The position numbers and the translations under genes were made by a program. This document shows, one piece after another, positions 56,709-64,000 of a stretch of 64,000 nucleotides of DNA. Numbering within the stretch: position 1 is the stretch's first letter; every line of letters begins with the position of its first letter. This stretch comes from Cocos nucifera. Its lineage: Eukaryota; Streptophyta; Magnoliopsida; Arecales; Arecaceae. The stretch is from contig QRFJ01006390.1 in the NCBI GenBank assembly GCA_006176705.1, positions 124,001 through 188,000 of the forward strand. The letters are read 5' to 3'. A model generated the notes under the pieces. It saw nothing but the letters and a program-made list of their open reading frames with translations, searched no databases and had not been told where the DNA came from.

Positions 56709-58200
56709 CATTTGCAATCAAACAATAAGATGGCGCCTTATCAAAAAATAAATAAAAAAATAAGATGGTGAGATTAAATAGAATAAATATATTAGACCTT
56801 CTACATCAATAAAGAGTAGTCATCAACCCTGCATTTGAGATTTGGTATTTCTTTGTTCTTCTTTTTAAATGAATGGCAATCAATTTCTTCCTTAATATGT
56901 CTTTTACAGATTGATTATGGTAAGAGGGGAAAAGGATTATAGCTAATAAAGGAAGATAAAGAGAAAATGAGGGAAAAGAGAAATGAGAAATTTTTAGAAA
57001 AAAAAGAATGCAAGGAAAACGATGGGTGTGAACTTATAGGTATAAAATGCTATATCATTTATTTTACAAATTAGCATAAAGTTAATATGGTTAGGAAAAA
57101 AAAAATGATTGAAAAGCATAATAGGCTTTTTGCAAAATCCTATTCTACCATTTTCTTGATGTTCTGACATATGGTGGAATAGGGGTCAGTTAGAAGATAT
57201 TCTGGAGTTATGAAATGATACGGAAGGCATGTTTTTGAAGAACAAAAAATGGTGTTATTTGTTAGGAGGATGCAGGAAAAGACTATGAAATACAAGTATC
57301 CAAAAAAGTCGATATGAAAGAGTTGAAGATATATCCAAAGTCTTCTCCAATCAATTTTGTCCCACAAAAAATATATTGAAAAGCAACTTATAGACTTAAA
57401 AGGCAAAGGAAAGTTTAATAACAAAGTCCATCTAACTTAAAATATTATATATTTTATATTTTTTTTCTTAAACAAATCGAGAAGTATCCAAAATTTTATA
57501 AAGATATGCATGAGCTATGGCCGTCTATAATTATTTGCTAAGTAAAATTGGTATGCTGCAAAACGATACAATTGAGGAAAAAGAAGAAATATAAAAAAGT
57601 TAACTATCTCGCATATGCATTTTCATATGACGGTAAGTTTTTTATTAATAAACTATTCATAGTTTTCATTTGTAACTATAATAACTAAAGATATGATGCG
57701 TATATATCGTTATTTAAGCATACTTCGTGTGAAATAAGACTTAGTTATTAGAGCATTATTTTGATTAGAAACTTCAAGGCAACTATAAAAAGAAGGAAGT
57801 TCTATTTAAAGAACTATTTAAAATATCTTCAAGTTAGAAATTCTTGCTTATGCATTTAATATTTAATTTTATTATTAATACCAAGCAAAAGTTTATTTTA
57901 ATTGTTTGAAATTGTGGTTCTTATTACTCTCTTAGTACCAATAGATGACAAAAAGTGAATTCAATGTGCAAATTCTAGCTCTAAGATGAAATATTTGAAG
58001 AGGCCAAACTAAAAGAAAAATATTTATGAAAGCATTGATGATAAATACCAAAAAAATATGACTTTAAAGAGAAAATAGATTAAAGATGGATGATACTAAA
58101 AGGATGTTCCAACTAAAAGAGGAAAAATAAAAAATTAAATCACAAAATAGTTTTTTGGTAGAGTGAAAGGTCTTCTGGATCTACCTGCTGGTTAGGGCGG
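56709..58200. other. AT-rich intergenic sequence, no gene recognised
   Basis: No conserved protein motif in any frame. The 94-codon minus-strand frame at 57140-57424 is hydrophobic and AT-driven; I see no reason to call it a gene. Confidence 0.5.
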
Positions 58201-58249
58201 TGCTAAATACTCGAGGGATGAACCCCCCACCTTTCTATCCTTGTTGTAG

Positions 58250-59110
58250 GTAGGAAGATGAGATAGTGGAGAATGTTCTATTTCCTATCCGAAAGCTGTG
58301 CATGCCTGGCATCTAACTAGCCTCTTTCCAGCAATTATCCACTCAATGCGGCCAGTCCAATCATTTCTTAAGGCACTATAACAAAGCATGGGTCTGAGAT
58401 CTCTTGGTTGTTGGGCATCCAAGCAGCTTATGTTGCTTCTCATATTTGGTTGGTCCGGAATAGTGATATCTTTGAGATGAGGTGGCAACCGAGGAGGTGC
58501 ATCTTGGAAAAAGCTCTGTCTTAGGCTATTGAAAAAGTTCATCCATCATCAACTTGTTTGGCCTTAATGAGTTGGTATACTTAAGACTCCCAATCCACTT
58601 ATACAGTAAGTTAATAGGTTTTCATTACCTAGGAGCCCCCACCCTCGATCTTCCTCAAGGTTAACTTTAATGGCAATATGATCGATATGAGTGGCGCTAC
58701 TAGTTTTATGATCTTAGGTCCAAACTCTAGATTTGTAGCAGCAAAAAGGAGCCATCTTTGACTTTACCATCATGGGGGTTGAGTTACAACAACCTATCAC
58801 GTATATAAGGATTAATTTGGGGGCCAATTAGCTAGTCATTGAGTAGGACTTAGGCACTATGGTGTGCTGGATGCGGAAGCAAATAAAGATAGCTATTGCA
58901 CATTCACTCCTGCAAGATATTTGAAGAGTGACAAGGGAGTGTCTCCATGCACATTAGGCATGTCTACTAGAGGCAAACAGTGCTGTGGATTGGGTTAACA
59001 ATTTTGTAGATGAGCACTTAGAAGAATTTTTGTGGGTTGATGCAGCTGTTTTTGCCTATGCTGCTCTATGATATCTTTTTTCCTTACTCTTTTAGTAGTG
59101 TTCATACTAG
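58250..59110 (+). pseudogene. LINE (non-LTR retrotransposon) RNase H domain and 3' tail, fossil
   Basis: Plus-strand translation with stops gives AAYVASHIWLVRNSDIFEMR (about 58428-58487), PSSTCLALMSW (about 58542), then PPSIFLKVNFNGNMIDMSGA and MILGPNSRFVAAKRSHL (about 58640-58758). This is the RNase H-like domain typical at the C-terminus of plant L1-type LINE proteins. Downstream, GVSPCTLGMS and DAAVFAYAALxxI-like sequence lead to the 3' end (about 59065) and an A-rich tail (59130-59150). The upstream RT and endonuclease are absent. The tail is also the start of a tandem repeat. Confidence 0.72.
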
Positions 59111-62100
59111 ATCTATAAGTGCTCCATTTTACTAAAAAAAAAAGAAAACCTACAAAGAATATAAGTGCAGAATAGTTATGAAATTAATGTTACAATAAGA
59201 AAAAAGAAAGAAGTAGATAATTAAGGCATAAAAATATGTCCCAAGATATGATTTTGGATGATTCAATATGTGTATGTCTTGCTTTAGATCAAGATATCAA
59301 TAAAAAAGAAAAGGGCAATGCTATCTAACCCCTTTAAAGGTAATAATCATTTGCGAAATGCATGAGCAACCTATAAGCACATTATTCAAATATTTGCAGA
59401 TGAAGATGAAAACAAATGAGAGAGAGAGAGATGATTTTTCCTTTCTGTTCCATCACATTTAGTATTTTTCAGAGGTTATATATATTAGTATATAGACTTT
59501 CAAGAAAAATAATATAGGTTGATATGTTCCATCACATTTAGTAATCCCTAAAATATATCTCAAAAGAAAATGATATAAAGAGGATAACAAACAAAAATTA
59601 TATATATTAGTATATAGACTTACCAAAAAAAAAACTATACAAGAAAAATAATATAGGTTGATATCAGAAGGCAAATCAAAAATCACATTAACAAAGATTA
59701 AAAAAGCAAAATAGCAACAGAAAGATTATGGTCTAATGCAGAAGTTGATGTAAAGTTATTATGTAATCTAATATGATAGATTGATATGTCAAGTTGATGT
59801 GATAGCTAAAATCAAATAAGAGTTAACTTTAACAAGATCATACAAAACTTGATATAGCAACTGATGCATCAAGCTGAATAACTATATAAATTGATAACAA
59901 AAGCTGATATAATAACTCAGAAATCGATATGATAGATTAGCAAGCTAATGTAATAAATTGATATGTTTAAATGCTATGATATGACGCAAAATTGATACTC
60001 CTGTGGTTGCTAATATGACTAGTATGTTTATTGATGTATCTAGTTGATATGATGATTGATCTATCTGCCAACATGGATGATTAATATATTTGATGACATA
60101 GTAAACTAATGCGGCTTACTAACATCAAGATAACTTATTATGATTAATATATTTATGGTGGGATGTTATGATTGATCAATGATGAAACTAGAAAAATACT
60201 ATGGTCAATTATTATCGTTCCTTTAGATATAGATTGTTGAGGGCAATGAAGAGAAGGTAGCCAAAGATCATAGATGGAGGCCATAGAAGAGGAGTAAAAT
60301 TATGCTATTGAAGAGAAAGGGCCCAATGAGGAGATATGATGGAAGATTTAAATCAATGGAGAAAAGTAATAACAGAATAGCTATAAATCTATGATAACTT
60401 TTTTTTCTAACTCTTTGAGTAGTGTTCATACTAGATCTATGAGTGCTCCACCTTACTAAAAACAAAAAAAGAAAACCAACAAAAAATATAAGTATAGAAT
60501 AGTTATGAAATTGATGTTACAATAAGAAAAAAGAAGGAAGTAGATAATTAAAGAATAAAAAAAAAAAAACAATATGTGCATGTCTTGCTTTAGATCAAGA
60601 TATCAATAAAAAAGAAAAGGGCAATGCTATCTCAAGATAATAATCATTTGCCAAATGCATGAGCAACCTATAAGAGTTCAAATATTCGGAAAATAAGAGA
60701 GAGAGAGAGAGAGAGAAGATTTTTTATTTTTGCCATTTAGTAACAGAGATTATATATATTAGTATTGACTTTATACAAGAAAAATAATATTTGAAAACAT
60801 TAATAGCAAAATATTATTACAAGTTATTATGTAATCCCTAAAAATGTACAAAAGAAAATGATTAGAAGCTGAAAAATACTATGATATGGTAGATCTATAG
60901 CCCTCTACCAAAAAAAAATTCAGAAGTAGCAAATCAAAAATAGACATGGTGATCTATAGTAGAAGTAGCAAATCAAAAACTGACATGGTGATCAATTGGG
61001 CTAATAGCTTAAAGGTTAAAATGATAATATGGCAACACAGAGATTGATGTAGTAGATCAGTAGTTGTCATCTCTGATGTAATAGATTAGAAGTTGATATA
61101 GTAACTCAGAATCTAATATGATAGATTGATATGTCAAGCTGATGTGATAACATAGAATATGACATTACAAATAAGAGTTAACATAGTAACTTAGAAGCCG
61201 ATGTGGTAGAAAGCTAACTTATTAAAATGATAGATCAAAAGCTATTATAGATATAATAACTTAGAAACGATATGATAGATTAGCAAGCTAATGTAATAAA
61301 TTGATATGTTTAGCAAGAAAGATGCAATGATTAATATATCTACTCCTGTGGTTGTAGCTAGTATGTTTATTGAGATCAGTAGTTGTCATGGATGATTAAT
61401 ATATTTGATGATAGTAAACTGATGCGACTTACTAACATAACATATTTGAGGACATGGGTTATTGTATCTTATTATGATTAATATATTTATGGTGGGATGT
61501 TATGATTGATCAATGATGATATAGCTAGATGACATATCTTGTCTATGTTCATAGTAGAGTGACAGTCAATTATTAAGTTCCTTTAGATGATGTGAGAAGA
61601 CAATAGATGCACAATAGAAGTTGAAGAGAAGGAGCCAAAGTCAACCATCCTCATAGATGGAGGCATCATAGAAGAGGAGTAAGAAACCTTGAATTGGATG
61701 GTATAGCAACAAATAACTGAAGATGAAGAGAAAGGGATCAATGAGGAGATATGATGGAAGATTTAAATCAAAGGAGAAAAGTAATAACAGAATAGCTATA
61801 AATCTATGATATCTTTTTTTCTAACTCTTTTAGTAGTGTTCATACTAGATCTATGAGTGCTCCACCTTATTAAAAAAAAAAAGAAAACCAACAAAGAATA
61901 TAAGTGTAGAATAGTTATGAAATTAATATAAGAAAAAAGAAGGAAGTAGATAATTAAGGCATAAAAATATGTCCCAAGATAGATTGATTCAATATATGTC
62001 TTGCTTTGTCAAGATATCAATAAAAAAGAAAAGGGCAATGCTATCTAACCCCTTTGTAATAATCATGCCAAATGATGAGCAACCTATAAGCACATTGTTC

Positions 62101-64000
62101 AAATATTTACAGATGAAGATGAAAACAAGAGAGAGAGAGAGAGATGATTTTTCGATTCTGTTCTATCACATTTAGTATATCTCAGAGGTTATATATATTA
62201 GTATATAGACTTTATACAAGAAAAATAATATAGGTTGATATAGGATCACATTAACAAAGCAAAATATAGAATCAAGTTATTATGTAATCCCTAAAATCAC
62301 TCTAACATTACAAAAGAAAATGATATAAATTGATACATGATCAAGATAACAAAGAAAAATACTATGGTAAGATATAGATTGTTATGTGATCCCTAAAATT
62401 ATGCTATTGCCCTCTACCAAAAAAAAAACTCAAGGAGATTCGGTAAGTGCCAACTTGAGTTTGAAAACTAGAAGAGTTAACTGATGTGGTAGATCTATAG
62501 TAAAAGTAGCAAATCAAAAACTGACATGGTGATCAATAGTAACAAAGTCTAAAATGATAGATCAAAAGTTGTTATAGCAACACAGAGATTGATGTAGTAG
62601 ATCAGTAGTTTAGTAGCTCAGAAGCTGATGTAATAGATTAGAAGTTGATATAGTAACTCAGAATCTAATATGATAGATTGATATGTCAAGCTGATGTGAT
62701 AGCATAGAATCTGACATTACAAATAAGTGTTAACATAGTAACTTAGAAGCCGATGTGGTAGATCATGAGCTAACTTAGCAGCTCAAAACTTGATATAGTA
62801 GACTGATGTATCAAGCTGAATAACTATATAGAATCTGATATGACAGAATAGAAGCTGATATAATAACTCAAAAATTGAAATGATAGATCTAATGTAATAA
62901 ATTGATATAGTAATGCTGTTGAAGTTAACTGACGCAATAGAGATATATCTACTCCTGTGGTTGCTAATATGGCAGACTAGTATGTTTATTGATGTATTTA
63001 GCTGATATGATGATTGATCTATCTGCCAACATGGATGATTAATATATTTAACTTAGCTTACTAACATAACATATTTGAGGACATGGGTTATTGTATCTTA
63101 TTATGATTAATATATTTATGGTGGGATGTTATGATTGATCAATGATGATATAGCTAGATGACATATCTTGTCTATGTTAACATAGTAGAGCTCAAAACTT
63201 TAGATAGCATGGTTTGACATATATAGCAATGAGGGCAAGTGCTTGAAGAGAAGGTAGCCAAAGTCAACCATCCTCATAGATGGAGACTAGAAGAGGATGC
63301 TTGAATTGGATGGTGAAGGATGGAGGCAACAAGCTGAAGATGAAGAGAAAGGGATCGAGCGACAATGAGGAGATATGATGAATAACAAAGGAGAAAAGTA
63401 ATAACAGAATAGCTATAAATCTATGATATCTTTTTTTCTAACTCTTTTAGTAGTGTTCATACTAGATCTATGAGTGCTCCACCTTACTAAAAAAAAAAAG
63501 AAAACCAACAAAGAATATAAGTGTAGAATAGTTATAAAATTGATGTTACAATAAGAAAAAAGAAGGAAGTTGATAATTAAGGCATAAAAATATGTCCCAA
63601 GATATGATTTTGGATGATTCAATATGTGCATGTCTTGCTTTAGATCAAGATATCAATAAAAAAGAAAAGGGCAATGCTATCTAACCCCTTTAAAGGTAAT
63701 AATCATTTGCCAAATGCAAGAGCAACCTATAAGCACATTGTTCAAATATTTGTAGATGAAGATGAAAACAAGAGATAGAGAGAGAGAGAGATGATTTTTC
63801 GTTTCTATTCCATCACATTTAGTATATCTCAGAGGTTATATATATTAATATATAGACTTTATACAAGAAAAATAATATAGGTTGATATAGGATCACTAAC
63901 AAAGCAAAATATTATGGTCTAATGCAAGTTATTATGTAATCCCTAAAAAATCGATACCAACAAAAGAAAATGATAGATTAGCAAGAAAAATACTAATGTA
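59065..64000. repeat. Tandem repeat, units of 1.32, 1.42 and 1.62 kb plus a partial fourth
   Basis: Units start CTATGATA(T/A)CTTTTTTTCT-AACTCTTT at 59065, 60389, 61804 and 63421 (the last cut by the window end). Each goes through TAGTAGTGTTCATACTAGAT, AATATATTTATGGTGGGATG (near 60150, 61483, 63110) and GAGGAGATATGATG, in the same order. Inside are shorter repeats of GATATGATAGATTGATATG-like words of about 20-30 bp. Units differ mainly by many small deletions or insertions. The first unit begins in the LINE tail. No gene. Confidence 0.88.

Noticed and set aside
57140..57424. 94-codon hydrophobic minus-strand frame
   Set aside because: AT-rich composition favours hydrophobic codons; no conserved motif, no neighbouring gene signals.

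Overview
This window is plant nuclear DNA and almost certainly monocot. A palm such as oil palm or date palm is my best guess, based only on the style of the repeats. One intron-containing host gene sits in a dense, nested mass of transposable elements. I see no bacterial-type genes, CRISPR arrays, tRNA genes or rRNA genes.

Left part (1-17,256): one decayed CACTA (En/Spm) DNA transposon, read on the minus strand. It has a TNP2 transposase fossil at 1-1373, GC-rich and GA-rich leader repeats, palindromic subterminal repeats, and a right terminus ending TAGTAGTG at 17,256. It was split by a minus-strand copia-type LTR (3591-15,842, near-match target duplication GCAAT/ACAAT). That LTR was itself split by a plus-strand Ty1-copia element with 2.4-kb LTRs (4951-14,684). 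A roughly 1-kb inverted repeat (15,881-16,860) lies inside the CACTA subterminal array.

Middle (17,257-28,589): an LTR-like end, a minus-strand gypsy gag+LTR remnant (to 19,095), then an almost complete minus-strand Ty3-gypsy element of the Tat/Retand type (element A, 19,756-28,589, target duplication TATATC). Element A has gag, protease, RT, RNase H, a second archaeal-type RNase H and integrase. Its 3' region carries a 115-bp tandem array.

Host gene island (28,590-37,866): a nine-exon serine carboxypeptidase gene (29,219-33,873, 508 codons, SCPL48/49 / carboxypeptidase III type) whose reading frame is open across all inferred splice junctions. It is followed by a (GA)n microsatellite and a fossil FAR1/FHY3-related MULE transposase-derived gene.

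Right part (37,867-56,703): two relatives of element A. Element B (37,867-48,266) has three LTRs. Its outer LTRs are inverted relative to each other, yet the whole structure is flanked by a perfect 5-bp duplication (CTAGT), so both outer ends are U5 ends. Element C (51,130-56,703, duplication AGTAA) has lost nearly all of pol but carries a 2.3-kb array of 41-45-bp repeats, many with a hairpin core.

End (58,250-64,000): a LINE RNase H and 3'-tail fossil. The tail starts the first of three full and one partial tandem copies of a 1.3-1.6-kb unit.

The most unusual object is element B. The 1-kb inverted repeat, the hairpin array of element C and the LINE-tail tandem repeat come next.
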